From: Mesostigma viride
Lineage: Eukaryota; Streptophyta; Mesostigmatophyceae; Mesostigmatales; Mesostigmataceae
Direction: 5' to 3'
DNA length: 64,000 bases
NCBI GenBank assembly: GCA_009746045.1
Contig: RPFO01000017.1
Location: forward strand, 2,228,040 to 2,292,039
Both the position numbers and the translations under genes were made by a program. Of this stretch, positions 12,390 through 22,196 are shown one piece after another. Under the pieces are notes generated by a model. The model saw only the letters and a program-made list of their open reading frames with translations. It had not been told where the DNA came from and did not search any database. The stretch's first letter is position 1, and each line of letters starts with the position of its first letter.

Positions 12390-12890
12390 GGGTTGGTGTG
12401 GCAAGCCTATAAAGCAATCCGCAAACCACTACACGGCTGGTAAGATTTAATATAATAAGCAACCTAATAGCTATATCAAAAATGTTTATGGGCATGGAAA
12501 TTTTTAATATGTTGATATTAGACTGCAATGAAACGAATATGCAACCTGCCCCCCTATGTTTAATACAATTATTATTATTATTTGTGGCATGAATATAATA
12601 ATTGTGTGAAATACAATGCTATGTGCAATATATTGCTGGTATGCCATGCAATTGTAACCAACAGGTGCAAGACCAAAAGGCGTCTTCAGGGCCCACCTGC
12701 TGCGAACAAGAGCTATGGCGGCAAGAGGTGCGTGCAGGGTTACGGATTTACGGGGTTGTTGACCACCAAATTTGTTGTTACGTGTGTTATGGAAACATTT
12801 CAGTCGAATTTCTGGGTTCCAACGGTCGTTAAGGTTATAAAAAGTGCGTTGGGATTCGGAAATTCACATCCTGGCGTGTAAAAAATGCAG
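12390..12890. other. AT-rich spacer, no gene seen
   Basis: The base composition is AT-rich compared with both sides. Short open frames lack motifs. A degenerate form of the palindrome (CCAACGGTCGTT) at about 12817 foreshadows the next array. Confidence 0.5.
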
Positions 12891-12894
12891 GTGT

Positions 12895-13500
12895 TGGCGA
12901 GTTTTCGGCCCGCTTTCAGGGGTCCAACGGCCGTTGGGTGTCTAAAATGCATGCGTTAGCGTGTTTCCGGCCCGCTTTCAGGGGCCCAACGGCCGTTGGA
13001 CGTCGAAAATGCATGTGTTGGCGTGTTTTCGGCCCGCTTTCAGGGGTCCAACGGCCGTTGGGTGTCGAAAATGCATGTAAAGGGCGTGTTTCAGGCCCAC
13101 TTTCAGGGGTCCAACGGCCGTTGGGTGTAGAAAATGCATGTGTTGGCGTGTTTTCGGCCCGCTTTCAGGGGTCCAACGGCCGTTGGGTGTCGAAAATGCA
13201 TGTGTTGGCGTGTTTCAGGCGTACTTTCAGGGGTCCAACGGCCGTTGGGTGTCGAAAATGCATGTGTTGGCGTGTTTCAGGCCCACTTTCAGGGGTCCAA
13301 CGGCCGTTGGGTGTCGAAAATGCATGTGTTGGCGTGTTTTCGGCCCGCTTTCAGGGGTCCAACGGCCGTTGGGTGTCGAAAATGCATGTGTTGGCGTGTT
13401 TCAGGCCCACTTTCGGGGGTCCAACGGCCGTTGGGTGTCGAAAATGCATGTGTTGGCGTGTTTCAGGCGTACTTTCAGGGGTCCAACGGCCGTTGGGACC
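12895..13500. repeat. 62-bp tandem repeat centred on CCAACGGCCGTTGG
   Basis: Ten units carry the perfect 14-bp palindrome CCAACGGCCGTTGG (CCCAACGGCCGTTGG in one). They begin at 12924, 12986, 13048, 13111, 13173, 13235, 13297, 13359, 13421 and 13483, a spacing of 62-63 bp. Between palindromes the unit reads AAAATGCATGTGTTGGCGTG, then TTTCRGGCCCRCTTTCAGG. Two alternating sub-types (TTTTCGGCCCGC and TTTCAGGCCCAC or TTTCAGGCGTAC) suggest a higher-order arrangement. The array ends 67 bp before the start of the DDE-like gene, so it may be its promoter region or the subterminal repeats of a transposon. A long open frame through the array follows from its stop-poor unit and is not taken as a gene. 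Confidence 0.92.
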
Positions 13501-13566
13501 TACAAATTGGGTAATTGTTGGAAAGCAATAATTTGATAAAAAGTCAAAACTTCGTCTGGATTCTGT

Positions 13567-16500
13567 ATGCGCGCGGATGCAGGTGAAGCGCACAACAAAG
13601 ACCTAAGTCTCAAGTACGTCGAGATCAAGGGCAACCAACTTGCCCTCGACATGGCCAGCGCAATGGAATACTTGCTGAAGGACAACAATCACAAGACTGA
13701 AAACACGAAAACTGCAGTAGGCTTGAGGGCGCTTGAGCGGCTGCCAGGTGCGGTTGTGAAGGTTATGGGGAAACAGTACCGCCCTGCGCTGAAAAGAAAG
13801 GCGTCGGAGTCCTTCGCTCAGGAGGTTGTCGCTAATATCGTGCAAGGTTTCCAGGAATTGGGCAAGTCGGATGAGCACAGGAACGCGAAGTGCGCTGTGC
13901 TGTCAATGTGCTTGGGAAAGGACGGCATGAACAATCAAGGGCATTGCACTCTCGCGCGGCTGCTTCACGTCACGCCCAAGGATATCCAGACCGCAAGGGG
14001 AATGAGGATGGGGGGCGACCTTCCCGCCCTGAAGGCGCCCCCTCGTGCTTTACGGTCGGACAAGTTTCCGGAGGAGGTCAAAGACATCGTCGGGAGTTAC
14101 TGGTTGTCAGACCTAAACACGAGGGCGTCTCCCAACCATAAGGACGTGGTCAATGAGTTCGAAAGGAAGGGAAACGCCAGGATCCTCATTTCCTCCCAGG
14201 GCGGAAGGTACTATTTGGACTCGCTTGAAACGATTTACAAGCGGTTCTGTTCTGACGCGTCGCCGTACAAGGGAGGTATCGTGACGACTGCGGACGGGAC
14301 AAGGTACAAGGTGGGGTACACGAAGTTCGTGGAGTTCATGCCCAAGTGCGTAAAGGGCGTGTGGAAGGACCGGGACTTGTGCGCATGCGAAAAGCACGTC
14401 GTCTTCGAGTCTCTGCTCTCTGCCTTCGCCAAAGGCGTCAAGGAGTTGAAGAGCACGCTGGAGATCGAGGAGAGGGAGGGTATCCCTTCCGTGCCTGACA
14501 ATGCCCATGATTTCGTTCGACGTTTCACCTGCCACAGGGCTGAGAGGGGGGAGGGGGGGCAAGGAGGGGGGAGGACGGGCGGCCCGTTCGTTAACGTCCC
14601 AATGAACTGCTTGGAAGGGACGTGCAACGAGTGTGGGATTTCCGAGTTCATCGTGACGGACCAGATGAAGGGGTGGACAAAGAAGTACACGTGGTTCGAC
14701 TTCATAAAGGAGGGCACAGCGCCCCGTGGGACGGTAAGCATGTATATTTGCATCGTTGAATATATATATGTAGACTTTCATACTTCCAACGGCCGTTGGC
14801 GTTGGGAAATTCCCAGCTGCTGACTTCCATTCTTCGGTCAATCCATGGTGCGCGGGCATGTATATTTGCATCGTTGAATATATATATGTAGACTTTCATA
14901 CTTCCAACGGCCGTTGGCGTTGGGAAATTCCCAGCTGCTGACTTCCATTCTTCGGTCAATCCATGGTGCGCGGGTGTGTTGTGTTGCAGGAGGAGGATGT
15001 GGCGCCGCAAATGAACCTGCAGCAAAAACTCATCAAGTCAACCCTCTCGGAGCTCCATGAACTCATTACGGCGCGCTTCCCGGAATTCGCCATTCACGTC
15101 CATACATGGGCCTGGCAGCACCACGCTTACAAGGAGTGCATTGACGTGATGCCGCTGGGAACGGTGGTGGTCCTGATGGACTACTCGGAGAACTATTCGG
15201 ACCACCTGCAGAAACAGTTGCAGGCGCAGTACTGGTACCCAAGTAGTTACGTCCTGATGCCGGTGATCGTGATGTACCGTGATCCCGTATCGCTGGAAAT
15301 CAAAAGGGTGAAGCACGATTACATGGGGAAGGACGTACCGAGGAATGCCCAGACCCTGGAGTTCGTGATGAAGAATACCCTTAACGTGCTGAGGGAGGAG
15401 GGGGTGGAGGTGAGGAACTGGATCAGTTGGTCCGACAACTGTAAGGAGCAGTTCCAATCCCGGTATGTGTTGGCGATGGCTGCGGACCTGCTCGAGGCCG
15501 ACCCCGACTTGGAATCATTGGAGTGGAACTACTCGTGTGCAGGACATGGGAAGGGGGAGTCGGACGGGGAGGGGGGACGGTCAAAAGCATCCTCAAAAGA
15601 GCGCAGATGCAGGAGGACAATCGGAACCTGAATACGGTGGAGGCACTGGTGGCCTACCTGAACCGGGATTGGAGAACCGGCAAAGACTCGAGTCGACCAT
15701 CGGCACAATCGGACGTGGTTCGACGGGCATTTCTTCTCGATAACGTAAGTAAAGACAGTTGCTTTCTGGTGGTCAAGTGCAGTTCTATAATTTGTCTCTG
15801 GTTACACTTTACAGAGGACAGCTTCCTTGATGCAGTTTGAAGTTTCATAAGGCCAACGGCCGTTGGAGCTGGAAAATCGTATAATTGTTGAGTGCCAACG
15901 GCCGTTGGAGTTGAGAAATGTACTTATATAAAGTTTCCAAGGGCCAACGGCCGTTGGAGTTGGGAAATCTTATAATTGTTGAGTGCCAACGGCCGTTGGA
16001 GTTGGGAAATGTGCTGTGATGTTGTTTCATGGAATTACAATTGCAGATTCTCACGTCCGGTAAGGAGCGAGGCCCGATCCGAGATATCTCCACGGCACAC
16101 CAGTGGCGACTGGACAAAAAGGGCGAGCGGGTCGAGGTGGTAAAGCTCAGGCGTTTTTCATGCTTCAGTTGTGCGGAGTGCCGAGAGGGCAAGTGGACGA
16201 CATGCCCAAACGATTGGAGCAGCTCGTCGTGGACTGTAAAACTCCAGGCGAGTAAGTCGCGGAACCCCACGCGATATCCGGGAACCCGCCTGAACCACGT
16301 TCAAACGGCAAGAAACGAGTTGGGGCGTGGTTTGCAGGAGGGGGAGGCCGTCGCAGTCGCATCTGAGAGGGGGCACAAGGACCATGTGCCCGACCACCCG
16401 TACTGGTTGGCGAAAGTTGTTCGAGTCGCCCACCAACTCGACAAGGATGAGTGTTTAAACAAACATACAGGGGGGGGGGCGAGGTTTTTAAGAAAGGCAA

Positions 16501-16831
16501 CTGGGTAATGTACGTAAAATACTTCGAGAGGTGCTCCTCCTCCGGATCGGACGCCCGACGCTTCTTCTGGAACCCAGACGACCGAGAACCCTTAACTGCA
16601 ATCGTGTGCTACCTGAGCGTCGCAAAGGTCACGAAGGGCAAGTGGGAAGGACATCCGGACAACACGCGACAGGGCTGGTTCACAATTGCGAAGAAGGTGG
16701 ACGCCGAAATTACGGTACGTCATTCCAAACATTACTGTGTAAAATTGGTGTTTGTATGTCGCATGTGTTTTTTTGTCGACGGTCGTTCACCTTACTAATG
16801 TTACATACAGGGCAATCAGCCTATACTTTAG
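13567..16831 (+). CDS. DDE-transposase-like gene, four exons, two one-base frameshifts
   Basis: The proposed exons are 13567-14733, 14990-15744, 16047-16714 and 16811-16831. All introns are GT-AG (GTAAGC, GTAAGT and GTACGT donors; TTGCAG, TTGCAG and TACAG acceptors) and in phase 0. Exon 1 encodes a helical N-terminal part, then a zinc-binding-like CACEKH and a cysteine cluster (NCLEGTCNECG). Exon 2 carries VVVLMDYSENY, WISWSDNCKEQF and GHGKGESDGEGG, which I read as the Asp, Asp and third acidic positions of an RNase H-fold DDE core. The HGKG-D-GG-K motif recurs in transposase-like proteins of many protists and invertebrates (recalled, not searched). Exon 3 has FSCFSCAECREGKWTTC. Exons 2 and 3 are each one base short, at G runs near 15571-15577 and 16470-16479. 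One extra G in each would restore both frame and splice phase. The start codon is the first in-frame ATG and is uncertain. A domesticated transposase is the alternative. Confidence 0.6.
14734..14989 (+). repeat. Intron 1 of the DDE-like gene, built from two 118-bp tandem copies
   Basis: After the donor GTAAGC, a 118-bp unit starting CATGTATATTTGCATCG occurs at 14739 and again at 14857. Each unit carries CCAACGGCCGTTGG (14786 and 14904), and the intron then ends GTGTTGTGTTGCAG. Almost the whole intron is therefore repeat. Near-identity of the two copies implies a recent duplication. Confidence 0.88.
15745..16046 (+). repeat. Intron 2 of the DDE-like gene with four palindrome copies
   Basis: CCAACGGCCGTTGG occurs at 15853, 15895, 15944 and 15986. 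The 42, 49 and 42-bp spacing shows a 91-bp block (two palindromes separated by ATAATTGTTGAGTG) that was duplicated. Each palindrome is followed by AGTTGGGAAAT or a close variant. The intron begins GTAAGT and ends TTGCAG. Confidence 0.88.
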
Positions 16832-17036
16832 CTTGGCTGCATGGCGCATGTCGCATATCTTAATTTCTCAAAGCCAACGGCCGTTGGACTTACGAAACTG
16901 GACAAGTGCCAAGTGCGGATTAGGTACTAAAATGGGCATTCTTGTTGAGGATGACCAGTTGTGTTTATATATTTTTGCATGGTGGCGGATGACTTGGCGT
17001 GTTGTTGCATTTTTACATACGGGTGTATGGTAGGCC
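16832..17036 (+). other. 3' flank of the DDE-like gene
   Basis: There is one further CCAACGGCCGTTGG at 16874 in the context TTTCTCAAAG-palindrome-ACTTACGAAACTGG, the extended form also found at 36 kb. I see no other feature. Confidence 0.6.
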
Positions 17037-17055
17037 TTAAACCCTAAACCCCTAC
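17037..17055. repeat. Interstitial telomere-like motif (CCCTAAA type)
   Basis: TTAAACCCTAAACCCCTA gives about two copies of the plant/green-algal telomere repeat in its C-rich orientation, directly before the GT-rich satellite. It is too short to be a telomere and may be a remnant or chance. Confidence 0.45.
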
Positions 17056-17056
17056 A

Positions 17057-18865
17057 CTCCTAAACCATATTTACCCTTATATGTTGGGTGTGTTGTGTGA
17101 ATGTTGGGTATGTGTGTTGGGGCGTGTGTGTTGGGTGTGTGTGTTGGGTGCATTCATGAAGGTGCGGGGGCGTGTAGGGTGTGTGCAAAGTGTCTTGTGT
17201 GTTGATGTTGGGTGTGGGGGGGGGGAGGTACATGTGTGTTGTGTGTGTGACTTAGTAGGTGTGTTGTGTGTGTGACTTAGGTGTGTGTGTTGTTTGTGTT
17301 GGATATGTGTTGTGTGTGTGTGTGTTGTGTGTGTGTAGGGTGTCTTGTGTGTTGGTTTCTTGTTTTTAGTAGGTGTTGGGTGTGTGTATGTCGGGTGCAA
17401 ACATAGTGTGTGTGTGTGTGTGTTCGGTATGTGTGTTGGGTGTCTTGTGTGTGTGTGTTCGGTATGTGTGTTGAGGCGTGTGTGTGTGCTCTGTGTATGT
17501 ATGTTGTGTGTGTGTGTGTTGGGGCGTGTGCGTGTGTGTGTTGTGTGCATGTTAATTGTCATGTATTGGTGTTGAGTGTGAGGGGGGGATGGACGTGTGT
17601 GTTGTGTGTGACTTAGGTGTGTTATGTGTGTGTTGTGTGTGACTTAAGTGTGTAGTGTGTGTGTTGTGTGTGTTGGATGTGTGGTGTGGGTGTGGGTGTG
17701 GGTGTGTGGGTGGGTGGGGGGGGGCCAAGTGTCTTGTGTGTTGGTATTGGGTTTGTGTGGGGGGGTGTACGTGTGTGTTGTGTGTGACTTAGGTGTGTTT
17801 TGTGTGTGTTGTGTGTGATCGACCTAGGTGTGTGTTGCGTGTGTGTGTTGGGTGTACATGTGTTCATAAAGGGTGTGGGTGTGTGTAGGGTGTGTGCAAA
17901 GTGTCTTGTGTGTTGGTGTTGGGTGTGGGGGGGGGGAAAGTACGTGTGTGTTGTGTGTGTGACTTAGGTGTGTTGTGTGTGTGTTGTTTGCATGTTATTG
18001 TTGGTGTTGTGGGGGGGGGGGATGTACGTGTACGTGTGTTGTGTGTTGGTGTCTTATTTTTAGGTGTTGGTGTGTGTGTCGTGGGTGCAAACATTGTGTG
18101 TGTGTGTGTTGGGTGTGTGTTGGGTGTCTTGTGTGTTTGGTGTTTTTGGTAGGTGTTGTGTGTGCGTGTTTTCGGTATGTGTGTTGGGTGTCTTGTGTGT
18201 GTGTGGTATGTGTTTGGGTGTTGTTGTGTGTGCAGTGTTGGGGCATGTGTGTGTGTGTGTTGGGGCATGTGTGTGTGTTGTGGCATGTTAATTGTCATGT
18301 GTTGGTGTTGTGTGTGGGGGGGGGGGGATGTACGTGTGTGTTGTGTGTTACTTAGGTGTGTTATGTGTGTGTTGGGTGTGGGTGTCGTGGGCCGACCGGT
18401 GCAAACATTGTGTGTGTGTGTGTGTGTTGGGTGTGTGTTGGGTGTCTTGTGTGTTGGTGTCTTGTTTTTAGTAGGTGTTGTGTGTGCGTGTTTTCGGTAT
18501 GTGTGTTGGGTGTCTTTTGTGTGTGTGGTGTGTGTTTGGGTGTTGTTGTGTGTGCAGTGTTGGGGCATGTGTGTGTGTGTTGGGGCATGTGTGTGTGTGT
18601 GTTGGGGCATGTGTGTCAGTGTGTGTGTTGTGGCCTGTTAATTGTCATGTGTTGGTGTTGTGTGTGGGGGGGCGGGATGTACCTATGTGTTGTGTGTTAT
18701 AACAACTATACTTAGGTGTGTTATGTGTGTGTTGCGTGTGTGTGTTGGGTGTGTGTTGCATGGCTGTCTTGTGTGTTGGTGTCTTGTTTTTAGGTGTTGG
18801 TGTGTGTCTTGGGTGCAAACATAGTGTGTGTGTGTGTTGGGTGTGTTGTTCGTGTGTGTATGAAA
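17057..18865. repeat. GT-rich satellite (TGTGTGTTGGGTG family)
   Basis: The plus strand is dominated by TGTGTGTTGGGTGTGTG-like sequence. Longer motifs recur and show higher-order structure: GTGCAAACATWGTGTGTG near 17397, 18088, 18402 and 18815; GTGTCTTGTGTGTTGGTGT; and GTGACTTAGGTGTG. The block around 18085 is repeated about 315 bp later. Open frames encode only Val/Cys-rich or Thr/His-rich repeats and are not taken as genes. Confidence 0.95.
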
Positions 18866-18989
18866 ATATAGAAAATTGTTATATTTGACGATAGTCATAG
18901 TGTACTACTAAAAACTTGTACATACATATGCTGGAATGATTTTCTTTTTACTATTTCATTCACTATTGCTTATTTCTTCACACATGTAC
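18866..18989. other. Short AT-rich spacer between two satellites
   Basis: About 120 bp of non-repetitive AT-rich sequence separates the GT-rich satellite from the CA-rich 40-bp array. The strand bias of G and C reverses here. Confidence 0.6.
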
Positions 18990-20052
18990 ATGCACGCAAG
19001 GGGCGGCTGCACATACACGTACACACACCGCGCACGCAAGGGGCGGCTGCACACACACGTACATCCACCGCGCACGCAAGGGGCAACTGCACACACACGT
19101 ACATACACCGCGCACGCAAGGGGCGAGTGCGCACACACGTACATACACCGCGCACGCAAGGGGCGGCTGCACACACACGTACACACACCATGCACGCAAG
19201 GGCCGGCTGCACTCACATGTACATACACCATGCACGCAAGGGGCGGCTGCACACACACGTACACACACCATGCACGCAAGGGCCGGCTGCACTCACATGT
19301 ACATCCACCGCGCACGCAAGGGCCGGCTGCACACACACGTACATACACCGCGCACGCAAGGGGCAACTGCACACACATGTACATACACCGCGCAACCACG
19401 GGGCGGCTGCACACACACGTACATACACCGCGCACGCAAGGGGCGGCTGCACACATACGTACCTACACCGCGCACGCAAGGGGCGACTGCACACACATGT
19501 ACATCCACCGCGCACGCAAGGGCCGGCTGCACACACACGTACACACACCATGCACGCAAGGGCCGGCTGCACACACACGTACATACACCGCGCACGCAAG
19601 GGGCGGCTGCACACACACGTACCTACACCGCGCACGCAAGGGGCGGCTGCACACACACGTACACACACCATGCACGCAAGGAGCGACTTCACGCACAGGT
19701 ACACACACCATGCACGCAAGGTTCGGCTGCACACACATGTACATCCACCGCGCACGCAAGGGGCGAGTGCAAACACATGTACATACACCGCGCACGCAAG
19801 GGGCAACTGCCCACACATGTACATCCACCGCGCACGCAAGGGCCGGCTGCACTCACATGTACACACACCGCGCACGCAAGGGCCGGCTGCACACACACGT
19901 ACATACACCGCGCACGCAAGGGGCAACTGCACACACACGTACACACCATGCACGCAAGGGGCTGCTGCACACACACTTACACTCACCATGCACGCGAGGG
20001 GCGGCTGCACACACACGTACACACACCGCGCACGCAAGGGACGGCTGCACAC
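18990..20052. repeat. 40-bp tandem array, first block (about 26 units)
   Basis: The unit is GCACGCAAGGGGCGGCTGCA followed by CACACACGTACATACACCGC. Variation is confined to a few positions (GGGCGG or GGCCGG or GGGCAACTG, CACGT or CATGT, ACATAC or ACATCC or ACACAC, CCGCG or CCATG). Neither strand of the unit contains a stop in any phase, so long frames of Thr/His-rich (plus) and Cys/Val-rich (minus) peptide run through. I regard them as non-coding. Confidence 0.97.
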
Positions 20053-20693
20053 TGTCAGAAATATTGAGACTTGTAGGTCGAAAACGATAGTGACAATTAA
20101 AGATTACGCTTTATTATCATTGCATATTAAATCCCGGACTACCACCGTTTGTCCACCAAAACCATGATGTGGCTCCCGGGTGGGGACCATAAGCGTCAGC
20201 CATAACTCATGGCTCAGACCTTAGGTAAGTGCAACGTAGGTTGCGTCTTCCTCTTATGCACAAAGGTGCACAAAGAGTGAGTGCTCGACAGGCTGGCACA
20301 AAGATTGCGTAGCTTATCTGAAATGTGCTGAGAATGCGTTACGCTAGCCAGATTCCGTTAACACTCTCTAGTCGAGTAGTACGACTGAATAGTACGCTAG
20401 CTATAGGTCGTAGGACCCTGAACGTACAAGTCTTGATATAATGTGCCGGTTCTCGTAGCTTCGGCACTAATGTCTTAGTCACTCCGTGACCAAATCATGA
20501 GCCGTAACATGACACGTGCTCACTGTCCCAACACTGCATAATACTTTGCCGATATTAATTATGGCCACAAATACGGCAGGCGGGTGCGATTATTAGGGAC
20601 GCAACCCTAATACCTCCGTTTACAATGGATGGCCTATATGAAATATATTAACGGCAGGCAGTTGGGCACACAGGGTGAACTTCACCCCTGACA
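20053..20693. repeat. Long terminal repeat, left copy
   Basis: 641 bp, beginning TGTCAGAAATATTGAG and ending TTCACCCCTGACA. It contains GATATTAATTATGGCC and several TATA-like stretches, but promoter and polyadenylation sites cannot be assigned without orientation being settled. Confidence 0.9.
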
Positions 20694-21555
20694 CCCCCTT
20701 GCACAATGCCTAAAGTGAAGACACTATGCAGGTACAATAGGGCCAACAGTTTCTCCCCGCTCAATTCAGGCAAGAGCCTAAAAAGCTGGGTGGGCAGCCA
20801 GGTATAAACTGGCTCTCACACACCCCTTGTTCAACTTAAGCCGGTACACGCTCTGGTAAATCCAATGGTATCAAAATGCCCCCCTTGTTTGGTAGTTGGT
20901 AGGACTTGCTAGGTATGATAACCAGCACATTCCCCTTACCCAGGAAGCTTGATCACGATGAACCAATGTACCCATTGGGCATGAACATAAAGGAGAATTA
21001 TGACATGCACAAGCATGCCAACGCGGGGCACAATGCGCCCCCCCCCCATGCTTTCAAAAGGATAAGCAATAACCAAAAAGGGCATCGGAATCAAAAAATT
21101 CCGACCTCTTCATTTCCATAGACAGCGCTGGCTTCTCGGCTCCGGGATCCCCGATGCCGCCGGCTCAATTCGCATAAAGATCGAGCACTTAAAACTCGAG
21201 CGAAACAGCGCCTTCCAACCGCACCCAAAAAAGATAACCACAAAGCTCATTTTCGGCTCACGTTCGCTCCTGGCATGGATTGAACTTGGATCTTCTGTAG
21301 CGCCAGCCTTCAATCGGCATGTCTGCCGCAGCTGCACTCACGAAATCTGGTGCTTTTGCTGGAATCAGGAAATATATGGCCCAGCGGCTCTGTAGGCCGC
21401 GGCCGACTGGCCTCTTCCAGGCCGAGTGTGCGGCTTGCCAACAACAATGCCGCGAACTTCCGGGTAATATTCCATGACGTTACTTGCGTATCTCGCTAAT
21501 TCGTAGCATGTCACGTTCTTCATCTTAACCCTAAGGTTTTTCTGTAATGGTTTTG
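20694..21555. other. Interior of the LTR element
   Basis: 862 bp without a long open frame. It includes a C10-type run at about 21039-21048 and, on the minus strand near 21260-21330, a tRNA-like GATCCAAGTTCAATCC segment preceded by GGCAGACATGCCG. No retroviral-type protein motif is visible on either strand. Confidence 0.7.
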
Positions 21556-22196
21556 TGTCAGAAATATTGAGACTTGTAGGTCGAAAACGATAGTGACAAT
21601 TAAAGATTACGCTTTATTATCATTGCATATTAAATCCCGGACTACCACCGTTTGTCCACCAAAACCATGATGTGGCTCCCGGGTGGGGACCATAAGCGTC
21701 AGCCATAACTCATGGCTCAGACCTTAGGTAAGTGCAACGTAGGTTGCGTCTTCCTCTTATGCACAAAGGTGCACAAAGAGTGAGTGCTCGACAGGCTGGC
21801 ACAAAGATTGCGTAGCTTATCTGAAATGTGCTGAGAATGCGTTACGCTAGCCAGATTCCGTTAACACTCTCTAGTCGAGTAGTACGACTGAATAGTACGC
21901 TAGCTATAGGTCGTAGGACCCTGAACGTACAAGTCTTGATATAATGTGCCGGTTCTCGTAGCTTCGGCACTAATGTCTTAGTCACTCCGTGACCAAATCA
22001 TGAGCCGTAACATGACACGTGCTCACTGTCCCAACACTGCATAATACTTTGCCGATATTAATTATGGCCACAAATACGGCAGGCGGGTGCGATTATTAGG
22101 GACGCAACCCTAATACCTCCGTTTACAATGGATGGCCTATATGAAATATATTAACGGCAGGCAGTTGGGCACACAGGGTGAACTTCACCCCTGACA
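21556..22196. repeat. Long terminal repeat, right copy
   Basis: 641 bp, apparently identical to the left copy, which indicates recent insertion since the two repeats of such an element are identical when it integrates. It is followed immediately by the target duplication CACAC. Confidence 0.9.

Larger units (their letters stand above)
20053..22196. mobile_element. Short non-autonomous LTR retroelement, recently inserted
   Basis: Two 641-bp direct repeats (20053-20693 and 21556-22196) look identical by eye. They start TGTCAG and end CTGACA, giving perfect 6-bp terminal inverted ends. They flank an 862-bp interior with no long open frame. The insert is bordered by the 5-bp duplication CACAC (20048-20052 and 22197-22201), and excising it restores a normal 40-bp satellite unit. 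The interior lacks gag, protease, reverse transcriptase and integrase, so movement would depend on another element. A purine-rich GCAAGGGGG abuts the 5' repeat when read on the minus strand, suggesting that the element is oriented minus with that as polypurine tract. No clear tRNA primer-binding site is visible. Confidence 0.9.

Noticed and set aside
12938-13536. Open frames through the 62-bp array
   Set aside because: They consist only of the translated repeat and overlap in all frames. The real gene starts after the array.
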